64,000 bases of DNA, taken from NCBI GenBank assembly GCA_004123355.1, contig SCHM01000003.1, positions 2,995,058-3,059,057 on the forward strand, given 5' to 3'. Shown piece by piece: positions 49,154 through 64,000 of this stretch (position 1 is the first letter of the stretch; each line of letters starts with the position of its first letter). A program made the translations under genes and the position numbers. The stretch is from Amphirosellinia nigrospora (lineage: Eukaryota; Ascomycota; Sordariomycetes; Xylariales; Xylariaceae). The notes beneath the pieces were generated by a model. It made no database searches and was not told where the DNA came from. It saw only the letters and a program-made list of their open reading frames with translations.

Positions 49154-50402
49154 TCATGTTCGGAGCCGTTTGTGTGCGCTTGTCGAGGTGACTTCGTTCG
49201 GTGAGATATCTTGGCCCTCCATTAAATTGTCTAGGTCTCTCTTAGTTCCGCTTTGGCTATTAATCAGGACCTCAATAACTGAGGATCCAATACTACTAGG
49301 GCTCCATGGGCAGGTGTCGACGGTCTCCTCCTCAATAGGTTGAGGCGATGACGAGTAATCGGATTCTGTCCCGTGGATTGAGATGACCTCATAGCCCTGC
49401 CCCGAAATTTCATAGGTCGTAGTTGATTCCTTTCCGACCTTTACGACGGCATTCCCTGATACACGACTGGCGCAGTCCTCTCGGGCTATTGCCGCACGAT
49501 CCCTTCGGTCTTGGTAGATATGAGCAGCGCGTTTAGGTCTGAGGAATTGAAGTAGAGGCTCTAAGAGTCCATCGCCGCTCGTCGCTGTGCGTCGATCAAT
49601 TCGTTTCTTATCGCTCAGCGTGTATCTTTTGAAATCCTCGAACTCATGCGGGCCCCACACCTTAATAGGTCGACCATTTCTTCTCGCATTGATGTAGTCT
49701 ACGATATTGACCAGCACGCTCTTGAGATTTGACACGCAGCTGTCGATCGTGTCAAGCGGCTCAAGGTCAACTTCTCGGCACATATTCTGGAAAACTTGAA
49801 GCTTTTCCTCTTTTGAGAGGCCTGTGTCATGTTTGCCCTCTTGCTTGATAACATCTTCATCATCAGAGTCAACCTTTTGAGAATAATGAAATATCATCTC
49901 ATCTGTAGTAACTGAAGTTCAGCGGTTGCTTGATATTACGGTTTCACATCTGACCAAGTTCAAAGTATAACTCACGGCGAATGGCATTTGTGCGGTTCTG
50001 TCGCCAAGCTTCTGAGCCAGGCATTATATTTTGCGATGACGCGAAACGACCAAACTCATCATCAAAGTCTGCCTCATCGTCAGGCTTAAAACCTGGAACT
50101 TGGGAGAAATATGATTGTGAAGCGTCGAAAGCTTCTACTTTAATTTGCGGTTTCTCCTCCGTCTTGACAATGTCGGAGGAAGGGCGGCGTTGTTGCTGAG
50201 TGCGTTTCCATTCAGCGAGTAGTGCCCTACTATTCTCTCCATCGCACTTTTGACCAGTCGCGACGTAGAACGCGGCTTCATCGTAGTTATCGAAGCTGCG
50301 GTATTCGTTGGCGCATTTATGCACCTGTGCCTTGCAACTTTCCCAGCTGCTGTACACACCCAGAATCCGACCTTTACGGACGCCATAGTATTTTTTCGCC
50401 AT
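49154..50402 (-). CDS. RNase H1-type hybrid-binding-domain protein without RNase H, 2 exons
   Basis: Exon 1 is 50,402-49,955 and exon 2 is 49,902-49,154. The 52-bp GTCAGA...CAG intron joins FELG/D; 398 residues, no frame break. Residues 3-48 form the RNase H1 N-terminal (viroplasmin-type) domain: KKYYGVRKGRILGVYSSWE, a middle CKAQVH helix and the YDEAAFYV end. This fold binds RNA:DNA hybrids and dsRNA. No RNase H catalytic domain (DEDD residues) follows. The rest is acidic and disordered (KPDDEADFDDEFG), then has a helical segment (NMCREVDLEPLDTIDSCVSNLKSVLVNIVDYINARRNG..), and a Ser-rich tail. Fungal proteins of this kind are uncharacterised; hybrid or R-loop binding is inference. The domain name refers to a plant virus protein, but the gene itself is not viral. 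Confidence 0.82.
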
Positions 50403-51723
50403 TTCGATCGCAATGAAGGACCTTGCAGTCACAGTTAAATAACTAAGACACTTAACGCGTTAGAGCGCGTTTACACGTTATAGCTTGATTAGAGACATTA
50501 CCGAGGAACAGGGGTGGCCTGGGCCAGGGTACGTGTCTCGGCTGCCCGTACATATTTATATCGGCGCATATTTATCTGTTTTACCTTATCTAAATAGATG
50601 ATGATTTAGAGCCTGTCTACATATACAAATAGGTATTGACAGTCTGACATTCAAGCTCCATAGTCGCCTATAAGAAGAGGTCGCTATGGCCCCCACATTA
50701 CAAGTCCAAGACAACATAGTCGACTGCTTAAGTGTCTTCTCATTGAGTTAGGTGACTGCTTAGTTCTACAGCAAGAAACTGCCACCACTGCATTATACCT
50801 AGCTACAACATCTATATTTCTAGAGAGTGTCTTTGCGGGTTGCCTTCTGGCATGCCTATCGAACATGTGGTTGCATCGTGGGACAAGAATTACCAAGAGA
50901 CGCTGAAACAAGCTTAATCTAAGGTAGTGGAAACTCTTATACGGTGTTTGACAAAGAATTCTTGTGACATCGCTATTTCTCCGTGGCTGGCCTACGTTTC
51001 TTTATCCGTAGGCCAATCTCGTACTCCAGTTGTCCTTTCGTTAAAAAAAATTTCGACTTCATCGACCTCTACAGACATGAATTGTCTCCAACAAGAGTAT
51101 CTTATGAGGAGAAAATCATACCAAGACAAAGAGGGTAACGCTAAGATGAGAAAACCGCTAAATTGGCCTATTTCGTTGTTGGTCCCTTGCCGCATACCAG
51201 GGGCATGGTAGACACAGCCTCATAATAGTTAGGACAAAGGGTTGCATGAGGCGAGAGGGCATCGTAGACTAGACTATTTAGTATGTCTCGCCGCCGTATC
51301 AGTGAAGCAACCGTTCTGGGCCGGAGTAGTCTACCCTTCAGGGTCTGTTCAGGGCGGCCCCAAATGAAGCCAGGTCCTTGGCAGCAACGTTGCGACTCGC
51401 GTAAAATCTTGGCATCGTGCTATCTTTAGGCAGACGATCGAAACTACTTAACTCATTTCCCTTCCTTTGACCCTCGGTGGGTGAATTATTTTCAGTCAAC
51501 TTCATATCTCTAATAGCGACTTAAGTGTCGCGTTGTCCTTCGTTCTTTCGTACTCAGTACCTAATCACCACACTCGCTCTTTGTTTTCTGTTTTTAATTT
51601 TACGCCTTACTTGCTTTAATACGTTTCTATTCTACGCATCAAGCATTACTTCTGTTCTCAAGCACCAGGTGGATTAAATTAGAGGAGGGCTCGTGTTGGG
51701 TAAGAGATTTCTTCGGCTTCATA
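50403..51723. other. Divergent intergenic region, no gene recognised
   Basis: Promoters of the hybrid-binding-domain gene (-) and the tetraspan gene (+). Short ORFs on both strands lack coding character. Confidence 0.55.
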
Positions 51724-52754
51724 ATGACGACTCTCGAACACAACTCGCCGACAGTGGAAGAACACGGGGGTGAAGCCTTAAATACAGATGGCAGCCCTAC
51801 AACACAGCGAGCAAGCGAGATAACTCAAACCAATGAAGTACCACCACTACCACAACGTCCTTCTACACATCCCCAGGTTCTCCCACAGCCATTCTTCAGT
51901 CAGCAACAACACGTATACGCCCCGTATACCGGACAACCAAACCAACAGTTTGCCTACGTGAATCCTGTCCGACCGCTACCGAAACAATCCTCAGCCTATC
52001 TTGCCACTAGACTTGGCCTTACTGTGCTCTCTTCGATCTGGGGTATCATCATTATCGCGCTGACGAGTGTACTCTTGAGCGACGGCGGAATTGCTGCAAG
52101 CGTGTCGTTATATGCGTATGCTATCGTTGTTGCCTCCATTATTTGGAATACGGCAGAGCTTATCACGTACTGCGTCCGTCTGAGGAAGGAGGTCCAGAGA
52201 GGGATTCACCCAGGCGCGCATGTAGGATTGCATCTGATCTTCTGGTTGGTGGGCATCTTTGCAATTCTACTGAGTGTCACCGTCTACCTAAGCGTGTCAT
52301 ATGATATCGAGAGCTGCCAGCGCAGGGATGACGGCGACGATAATTCTTATTACTACGGCTCCTACTGCAGCCAGTACCAGCCTCTCGACTACTATCAATG
52401 GAATGTCCTCCCGGTCCTTCGCGCTTTGCTCGCCATCTTTGCGCTGTGGATAATCAACCACTTTGTCCTTTTCGTCTTGGCCTGCATAGAAACGCATAAG
52501 CGCAATTCTTACCTTAAAAACGCAACCTTCATTATACCTACGAACGCGGTTTATCCACAACAAGCCGGCGCCCAACCAATGCAGCCATTGCAGTTTTACC
52601 CCTACCCGTCGTGATGCCTCAGCCCCAGCCTGTACATTTAACAGGTGCTGAGTCCCAAATCCCAGCCTCAAACGAGAAACAGCCCGCGCCAATTCACCAA
52701 AATATTGCGGGCTTTTACGCACCTTCTCCAGGGCCCAGAGCGGGAGCGTCATAA
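51724..52754 (+). CDS. Tetraspan (MARVEL-like) membrane protein
   Basis: A single-exon gene from the ATG at 51,724. The first 85 residues are disordered and Pro/Gln-rich. Four membrane segments follow at about residues 95-118, 124-148, 168-191 and 228-255, with a short acidic Tyr/Cys-rich loop (about 196-222) between the third and fourth. This is the topology of fungal MARVEL-like proteins, which sit in the plasma membrane or cortical domains. The uninterrupted frame stops at 52,614. One base later in phase, a Pro/Gln-rich tail continues coherently (MPQPQPVHLTGAE ... PSPGPRAGAS) to a TAA at 52,752-52,754. The true protein therefore probably has about 343 residues, with a one-base loss near 52,610. 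Function unknown. Confidence 0.72.
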
Positions 52755-55470
52755 AACCACGACGTCCCAACATAAGCCCTACATAGGCATTTGGAGGAAT
52801 GCGAAGTCATTTATGAGCTTGATGCTCTTGTTTACGAACAAGGGATATTGGTGAAGTAATTATGGCGCGTGTGTTATTGGGCGAGCATGAGCGTTTATGG
52901 CGTTGGATAATTCTAAAAGAAGGGAGCTTCAGTTGAAATTTTGCCATGAGAAAATAGATACCTACTACGTTAGCATGAATCGTTAATAATAACTAGATGA
53001 TACCCTTTGCAATCATCAACTTATTGTCGTTGCATCTCAAATTTCTCACGTTGATCTACCACTTCACAAAAGTTATCTAGCTCCGGATCCTACAAGCACT
53101 GTTCACTTCTAACATGCCCTTGCACATGCAGATTTCTCGTGGTGGCTGTCGCTCCCAAAAGATGAGGAGCGGTTCACTATCGAGTTAAGCTAATCCCGAT
53201 ACTTAGATGCAGTAAAACGTAACGTAACGTAACGGAAGCGGTTGATACGGGTTGATGAGGTCCGGGAATCCGAGTAGCCTACCTTATGCTACACAGGCTT
53301 AGCTCGGAGAAAGCAAATAGTCTATCATTCAGACACACCTTTCCGGTTTTGCCGTCACACAATTTCTGGAGCCTGATTCCCCCGGGTAGTATAAGCGTTC
53401 AAGCTCAATGACTATTTGTCTATCACCCGATTCTCGCGGCATCGGGTGGTATATACGAAAACAGGGAAAGCCACGACACATTTGCTTCATCGCGTCACCA
53501 GCGAATCCACCCCAGGACCTGCAAGCGCTCCCATGTTCTTGACTACTATTCAACGAAGCTTCATTTTACAAGTCCCCGAAGGCCGTAGCTTCGCCCATTC
53601 TTTCTTAGTAGGCCATCAAGTACTCTGTCGGACTTGCTCAAACGAACACTTCGTCGTGGCTTAACCCTTCCTGTAGTACCTCCGACAGGCTTCTCGAGTT
53701 CTCCTTTTCAAACAAAGGCAACAGGATCTCGCCCAATATATGAAGCCCAGTCTTCACAACGAGATCGAAGAAAGACAAATTCGAGTGTGTTCTTCATACA
53801 TCGCTTGAGTACCTTTTATCTTGGGTCCCTAGGTATATCGGGATCGAATGACGCAATTGCGGAATTTAGGCCTCTGGTGCGAGCAGCCTTTTCTTATATG
53901 CGAAGCAAACTCTCATGCCAAGTAAGACATATAATTGATAATTATTGATAATTATTTATAGTTGATAATGTTTGTGTTATTCTTAAGCGTACCGTTCTTC
54001 GGCCGCAGTCAAAACTAGAATACCTGTTTATATGCTCTCATGATGCGGCTGCATTCCATGTAAGTGCCCGAGAAACTTTGTTGCATAAGTACTTAAGACA
54101 AAGGTGCTCGCTCACGGGTTGTTGTTTGCTTTTCTGGTCTGGTATATCCAAGGTTATCTAATACTCCATCGCACATCTTTCTTTGCTTTTTGTGTGTGCC
54201 ATAGGAGTGAGTGTATGGCAGCTCACTAAGGTATGTTTGACTTATATAAATCTATCGCCTACCTAGCAGTGCTGGGGTTTTCCTGCACAAAGCTGTGGTA
54301 CCTAGACAAAGACAGCAGGTAGGCAAAGTACATATGTAGGTAGGTAGCAGGTAGTATGAGACCTTAAACTGCTGTCAAATATGTAGGATCCGGCAGTAAT
54401 GCAATTCTAGTAGGACGGCAAACTTAAATTCAACTCTTCCGCATCATTATATTCCTATTTCCTGCTCGTCGCGAGAATCAGAAGTTATAAATGTACTTGA
54501 AGTACCATGCCTTATATTCCGTTGTAGGCTGCCTCCTTTCAAATTCTGCATTAATGCACGAGCCATGCCAACCACTATTTACCCCTCCTTCGACCAGCCT
54601 ATCAGGTCGCCGGCCAGAGGGATATCTGATATAAGGTAGCGGGCAAAAGTGGGCTGGTTTGATGGCTGCCCGCTGCGACACACAAAAAACCCCGCCAGAA
54701 CGCCTTTGGGCCTTGGAGACTGCCTAAGAGATGAGAGAGCGACAGCGCTCCCTTTTAGCGATTGATGTTTGGTGGACGTCTGCCCAAGTGGAGGTAACCA
54801 GAGGCATACTGTACCTCCTATAGGGTACCTAGCGACGCTACACACTCGACATCCGAAACCGTCTACCGTCTACCGTCTACCGTCTCCGTCTCCATCCACG
54901 TCTCCATTCAACCCACATCTTCTTGCCCACCCTTACCTTACTCAACTTGCCTCTACCTTACCTCTATCTCTAGAGTCATCTTCGGCTGCTGCGTCCACGC
55001 ACCAGCTTCAGCCCGACCGCCCGTTCTGGCTGCCGCCGCCTTGTTCGTTGGCGCCCGCTAGCTCCTCTACTGCCCTACTTCCCTTTTGTGAGGTTACCTA
55101 TTGCCGTGCCTGCTGCCCGCTGCCTGCTGCCCGCCGCCCAGGTTCGCTACCGACTTACCGGGGCCTAGGTAGTGGTGTTTGTGGTGTGTGTTGTGTTGTT
55201 GTGTGTGGGGCTTCGGAGAGATTCTGTTGCGGGAGATGTGCAGGAGGCGACACAAAGCCATCACAAGAAACAAGGAACCATTCGCCATCGGCATCGCCGT
55301 GAGGGCGCCTTCAGACCTCACTCTGCGATATTACAGAATCTACTACCACTACCGCTTCGCCCGCGCAGGCTTTTCGACAGCTACCTAACCGAGACTTATC
55401 CTCGAATCAACGAAGCGAATAATCTTTCCTCTCGGTCCCGCGCGTGACAACGCGTACCCCACCGCCCATC
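52755..55470. other. Long intergenic region upstream of protein kinase C
   Basis: No gene recognised over 2.7 kb. TAGGTAGGTAGCAGGTAG-type words lie near 54,340. A tandem heptamer (ACCGTCT, about four copies) lies near 54,858-54,890. From there to the start codon the plus strand is pyrimidine-rich, which fits a long 5' leader of the kinase gene. Confidence 0.55.
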
Positions 55471-59285
<3,815 letters not shown>

Positions 59286-60364
59286 GACCGAATTCACATT
59301 CGGGAAGCAAATATAAGCTCTAATATTTCAAGTCGAATCCAGCAAGTCTTGCGATAGAATTAGAGCAGGGTGTCCGAGATGGTATCTAGATGAAATTGAG
59401 TCCGATGAAAGACTGCAGATTGGATCACTCGCGTAATCACCAACTACCGAATGTACAGCAGGCGCATGGAGGTTTTCTAGAGCTTTAGACCCTGGAGAAC
59501 GGATAGGCAATTGAATCACCAGGAAAGTCTCGCATCAACGTTCATCTTCAGGCTATGCCGAACGAGAAACCACTGGGCTGAGCAGCGGGAGACGAGCAAT
59601 ACCCCGTGCATGTAGAGTCGTATGGATGAGCCCTTGCTTACTTCTTGCCGGAAGGGTTGCATGTGGATGGCTCTGGCGAAGCAAAATCTTGACAGAACGC
59701 AAGAGTGCGTTACTGGTATAGATATTGTGAGACGCCTATGGAACTGAAACAATAGGTCCTAGCTTTCGTTCCAACCACTTTTGTTCATACCAAATAGCGT
59801 GCTGCTGATTGGATCTACGAGAGAGCACTTAATGAGACGGATATACCTTCGTTTGCATTTTAATCTATGTCACAATGCCGTTTGTGAACCAGCACTTGAC
59901 CCAGCAGCCCCAAAAGCATGAGTGAGTTTAAGGACATCACGTGTCTTCGAGTAATACCATTAATTTTACATTTGCCACATTGCTAGAAAGGCGAACGATG
60001 ATGCTATTGGAGTACGCGAGGACTTTCTGTCTCTCTAACCGAGCCTGACCTCCTAGGATATCTCTAGACGCTAATTTATGTAATATTAATAGTATCACTG
60101 TGACTCCGTGGCCTTTGTGTATGGCTTTGTACAATTCAACTTGAAGTTTATATGGTACAAATGTCGATCATCTTTCTGCTGATCGTACATAGGGAGGTAA
60201 CAGATAGACCATCTCCTCCATCGCTAGTTTGAACCGACCAGTAGCCAAAACCGTGCTTTCTTTTTTACACGTTTGTCTAATTTACACAGGCTCGTCTTCC
60301 GCCCATTTCAGGGCGTTTTCTAGACTTTGGTTGAGTGTTTGTTCTTCTATATACTCTTTGATGA
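59286..60364. other. Convergent intergenic region, no gene recognised
   Basis: 3' flanks of pkcA (+) and She9 (-). Short ORFs only. Confidence 0.6.
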
Positions 60365-61875
60365 TTAGGCACGGCTAAATAGCAAGATAGCCATGGTCCC
60401 GCGATAGCGGCGCCCGTTATCAAGCTCTCGACGGCAAGGAGCGATATGTCCCGCATGCGGAGCGCAATCTGCCTGTCGCTTATTAAATCCGCGAAGACTG
60501 AGCGCCAGTAATCCAGGTCTTTGAGCGCCTCGCGCCAATTTATTCTCAATAGTTTATCGTGGAGGGATTCTGGAACAGGTGGCGTCGGTACGATTATATC
60601 AGATTCTGGCACAGCGACATCAGGCGCGGCGACGAGGATGGGCTCTTCCTCGCCCTCTGTAGTTGCCGCGCTCTCTTCGACATCCGCCGTCGGCGTGGCA
60701 TTAGCAGCGGCAGCGGCGGCGTCAGCGGCAGCGGCAGCGGTAGCGAGGGCAAGACGCTTGGCTGCCTCCATCTTCTCCCGCTCTTCGGTTAGGGCTTCGC
60801 GCACCTTCTCCTCGAACCCCTTGACAAGCCGCTGGCGCCTCCAAGGCTCTGCGCCGAACTGCAGGAGCAAGAACAGGAGGATGTTAACGCCCATGAGACC
60901 CCAGGTACCCCAGGTGCTCATGCGGCGGATCTTGTCACTCCAAATCTGCTCTTCGTGATAGCGGGCGAGGATTCCCGTGCTGAGGTCACGGCCTAGGCGC
61001 TCGGCCTCGCGCTCGGCCAGCTCGAGCTCCACAGCATGTTCACCCACGGAGGCCTCCAGCTCGTAGTCCTGTCGATACAGCATAGTGAAGCGCTCGAAGT
61101 CGACAGGCGTCCATGTCTTCTGACAGCCAGGAGCGTCGTCACCTCGCGCTGGGTAGAAGCGCGGTCGGACACGGCGTTCTTGTAAGCGCTGCGCGTGGCT
61201 GTGAGGTGGGACTGGGCCGCATGAAGCTCGGACTCGAGAGCCGAGATCTGGGTTTTGAGAGATTCGATCGAGGAGTACCCTGTCAGGTCGTTGATTCTTT
61301 GTGAGGCAGTGAACAAGGTTGTCTGGGCGCGATCCATGAAGGAGGAGAGGGATTTGTTTAGAGCTGAGCGTCGCAAGTTCTGGGCCGAGGGCAGGTCGGG
61401 ATCTCGGGTGGGCGGTGGTGGTTGCGCTGAGCCATCCTGGGCGTGCCCTGATCTTTTCGGGTCTATTGAAGCTTCTCGGGACTAGAATTCGTGCCATCGG
61501 TGGCATTGGTGGTTGTCGGCTGAGAGGAAGGCGATGAGGGCGAAGAGGAGAAGGTGGGAGAAGGGAACGGAGAGGGGGGAGGAGAAGGGAAGGAGGAGTG
61601 CTCTTCTCGTTCTCATTTGGAGGCTTTGACGTCGATGACGATAAGCGTAGCTGCTGCCGACTTGAGGAACAGTTATGTCGACACCTCCAACATATCGACA
61701 GCGGCGAATGTGCCCGGCTTCTCGAGGCTGCCGTAGCGCTGCTACTGAGGAGCCTCTTCGGTATTATCCCCTCGAACCCTGTTCCTGTTGTCACTGCCGA
61801 TCTCGGGATGAATTGGTCCAAAATCAGCCTCGAGCCGACCCCGAGGAGGGGCCTGATTGCCCGGGGCGCCGACAT
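60365..61875 (-). CDS. SHE9: She9/Mdm33-like mitochondrial inner-membrane protein
   Basis: Starts at the ATG at 61,875. The first ~130 residues are Ser/Arg/Pro-rich, as in a mitochondrial presequence. A coiled-coil region follows ([39 protein letters not shown]-type helices, read at 61,376-61,120), then the family signature [17 protein letters not shown] and [25 protein letters not shown] with the first membrane segment. An Ala-rich acidic insert precedes the C-terminal helix, which ends [25 protein letters not shown]. One-base steps are needed near 61,455, 61,125 and 60,395; with the last one the stop is at 60,365-60,367, not 60,277. Mdm33 shapes the mitochondrial inner membrane and is needed for normal tubular networks. 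Confidence 0.85.
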
Positions 61876-62455
61876 TGACGGGTTAGCAGCGAACTGTCAA
61901 GCTCGGATCATGAATTGGGTAGCCAGGCCGCAGGTGCTCGACGATCCGAGAGCCAGAGACATGAGGAGCAACCGGCTGGAGGTGGAAGAATTGAGAGCTG
62001 ATGGAGAGGGAGCTCGGGCCAGCCGGAAAGTGGTACTACAGTACTACCTCATGGAGCTTCCACAGCCTACAATAGCCGCTAACAGCAGTCGCTACCTCGG
62101 GTATAATGTATAATCCCCCACGGATGCCCTGCTTCCTGAGCTACGAAAACGAAATATCATTCAAGATCTTCAACTTGTGAAACACTGGACTTCGAGAAAT
62201 GGCAGTGCTCGAGTATTTCTACTGATAGTCGGTATGCATTTAAGTATCCGTCACGAAGGGGCACCCGCAACATCTAAGTACTCAATATACTTACAGTACC
62301 ACATGACCGCTACCCGGCGGGCCGGGAAAACTACGGCATAGTGCCCCGCGCTATTATACACCGAGTACTTGATTTGGTAAATTCAAAAGCATCACGTCGA
62401 CCAAGCTTAGAATAGACCCGAAAGCGGGGATCATCGTATCACATCGCATCTCAGC
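61876..62455. other. Shared divergent promoter of She9 and EIF1AD-like genes
   Basis: About 580 bp between divergent start codons. An open frame at 61,598-62,113 is antisense to She9 in part and not conserved in character. No other feature recognised. Confidence 0.55.
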
Positions 62456-62917
62456 ATGGGCCGTTCCAAACGTGATGTCCGTGCGGCTGCCGACGAGTCC
62501 ACAACACCACCTGACGAGCTAACGCCGTCTCACCACGTTGCCAGAGTCATCAAGGCAGAAGGAAACAGCCTTTACAGCTGCATACTGCCCGACCAGCAAG
62601 TTATTCTAGCCGAGCTGGCAGCTCGTTTCCGCAACACAATATGGATCAAACGAGGTGGCTGTGTTAGTAGACTTGACGCCCACCGATGAGAAGAGGGGCA
62701 AAGTAGAGGGCGAGATTGTGAATGTTGTCCGCGAGGAGAAGGAATGGCGCAAGCAGAGCTATTGGTCAGTTCTTCGAATGTAGCTCTTCACGCAGTGCTA
62801 ACATGGGACCCCAGGCCGAAAGAATTCGCTAGAACAACTTATGATGATGAGGATGACGAGGCCGAGGAGTCGACCGTTGGCAAGATGCCGCCCTCGGACT
62901 CTGAAGGTGAAGACTGA
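62456..62917 (+). CDS. EIF1AD-like (eIF1A-domain) protein, 2 exons
   Basis: Exon 1 is 62,456-62,764 and exon 2 is 62,815-62,917; the 50-bp GTCAG...CAG intron joins SYW to PKEF. About 137 residues. The S1/IF1-type OB fold reads HHVARVIKAEGNSLYSCILPD, LAELAARFRNTIWIKRGG and VLVDLTPTDEKRGKVEGEIVNVV, followed by an acidic tail (DDEDDEAEEST...SDSEGED). This is the layout of EIF1AD, a nuclear relative of translation factor eIF1A, rather than of eIF1A itself. A two-base loss near 62,660 breaks the frame between RGG and VLVDL. Role in RNA metabolism is inferred from the domain. Confidence 0.82.
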
Positions 62918-62939
62918 AAGTCAACCCATTGTACACGGC

Positions 62940-64000
62940 TCATGCTGCCTTTCTCTCACGAGAGGGATGACTGGATGAGGTGTGTGCTGCCATCGAAGCG
63001 ACCGTAACAGCCATGACACCTACTACAACACCCGAGCTGACGTTTGTGCTCGGGAACACATTCCATGCCCATTCTTGAAGCGCCCAAAGCCCATACTGAA
63101 TAAGTGGGTGGGCGCCACTGCGCCATAGAAGAAATGGGGTTGACCAGGCGAGATATGAATAAAACTGGTAATGCAACGAGCGGGCGAAGAGGAGCCCAAT
63201 GACATTGGCTGAGAGCATAGTAGCCATCACATACTCTGGTGTGACTTGCGCGGAGATCCGAGGTTCCTCCTGGGGGCTAAATGGAGAGCTGAGCTTGAGT
63301 ATTGGGCCACAATTGCCGGCCAGGGTTTTCCCGTAATCTTCAACCACTTGTTTACAATGAACCATAGGAGCACCAAGGCATGCAATGCCAGGAGACCCAT
63401 CGCAAAAGGTCGGCTCAGGAAACGTCCTCACCAACAAAGCGCCAGTTGACGGTCCATTTGAAGAAAAATTGGCGAGATAGTTCAAACGCCCGAGACAGAT
63501 AGCCTTGCGCGTTCTCGCGGAGGAAAGGAACGGCCAAGGCGAATTGAGCCTGAGCGATGATGGCAGCCAGTTGAAGACTACCAGTGAACCCTCTACCCAG
63601 AAGGAGAACTGCCCCGACGGCCGGCAAGACTAGTAGCAATGACATTGATGCCCAGACCCAAAGTATACGCAGCAGTGCCAAGCGTCCATGCGCGCCTTTG
63701 AAATAAATAGATTGTAAGCCAGAGGAAAAATACGGCGAAACAGTCGTTGAAACAGCGTAGTACGAATATACTATGAAGACGCTTCGATAGGATCAACATT
63801 GGGAATACGTATGGGGGCACCTAAACCTCCCGATCAGTCATTCCAGCGTTGAGACTTGTAGATCCCCACCACTTACCTTCGCTTTCCAGTAGCAAGTCAT
63901 GACCAGAGCCAGCGTCGCCATGTACAGGACTGCGAATAGTTGTTGAGCCAGAAATATATCACGCCCCTTGTCGGTCATATAATACAGGACAGTGTATAGG
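62940..64000 (-). CDS. ALG3: Alg3-like alpha-1,3-mannosyltransferase, 5' end cut by the window edge
   Basis: The gene enters from the right edge. The partial exon 64,000-63,877 joins exon 63,820-62,940 through a 56-bp GTAAGT...TAG intron (K/VPPYVFPM). The multispanning protein shows Alg3 hallmarks: [46 protein letters not shown], the family motif [20 protein letters not shown] with [19 protein letters not shown], and [18 protein letters not shown] near the end. The last residues are SRERKAA. Alg3 adds the first Dol-P-Man-dependent alpha-1,3-mannose to the lipid-linked Man5 N-glycan precursor in the ER lumen. One- or two-base losses are needed near 63,650, 63,415 and 63,335, the first and last in A runs. 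Confidence 0.88.

Noticed and set aside
49154-50402. Integrated plant-virus sequence because of the viroplasmin-type domain
   Set aside because: The same domain is the normal N-terminal domain of cellular RNase H1, and the gene has a fungal intron and host composition.
53416-53948. Two plus-strand ORFs (82 and 104 codons) upstream of pkcA
   Set aside because: No domains, no plausible splicing between them and no family resemblance; treated as chance ORFs.
61598-62113. 171-codon plus-strand ORF between She9 and EIF1AD-like genes
   Set aside because: It overlaps the She9 N-terminus antisense and has no recognisable domain or coding character.

Overview
The window looks like nuclear DNA of a filamentous ascomycete (Pezizomycotina, probably a Sordariomycete). 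The reasons are short GT-AG introns with CTRAC-type branch sites, a long AT-rich block with signs of repeat-induced point mutation (RIP), and recognisable fungal genes (protein kinase C, Def1, She9/Mdm33, Alg3, Kelch and PLAC8 proteins).

Positions 1-19,540 are a gene-free, extremely AT-rich block of degraded transposons. The best-preserved element lies at 11,603-18,466. It has ~222-bp direct long terminal repeats that differ by C/T and G/A transitions, and a minus-strand Ty3/gypsy reverse-transcriptase relic whose active-site Asp-Asp now reads Asn-Asn. A second, A-rich relic (about 5.2-11.2 kb) has Ty1/copia-like traces on the plus strand. Two short GC-normal islands (5,040-5,174 and 18,361-18,466) survive inside the block.

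From 19.6 kb on, composition is normal and genes are spaced by 0.3-2.7 kb. In order: PLAC8 protein (-), secreted ricin-B-type lectin (-), repeat-rich glycine-zipper protein (-), large unknown one-TM protein (-), DsbA/FrnE-like protein (-), GST/eEF1B-gamma-like protein (+), tRNA-Lys, tRNA-Ser and tRNA-Pro (+), Kelch membrane protein (-), D-2-hydroxyacid dehydrogenase (-), unknown conserved fungal protein (-), Def1 (+), RNA:DNA-hybrid-binding-domain protein (-), tetraspan membrane protein (+), protein kinase C (+), She9/Mdm33 (-), EIF1AD-like factor (+), and Alg3 (-, cut by the right edge). Most are unrelated housekeeping genes; there is no biosynthetic cluster or operon-like unit.

Two observations stand out. 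The tRNA-Lys(CUU) gene is interrupted inside its T arm by a 63-bp segment with the full signature of a spliceosomal intron. Also, many conserved genes, including the normally essential protein kinase C, need several single-base corrections to stay in frame, nearly all missing bases and often in homopolymers. Other genes in the window are perfectly clean. Consensus sequencing error is the simplest reading, but the uneven distribution deserves a check. Exon coordinates below were worked out by hand from splice signals and family conservation.
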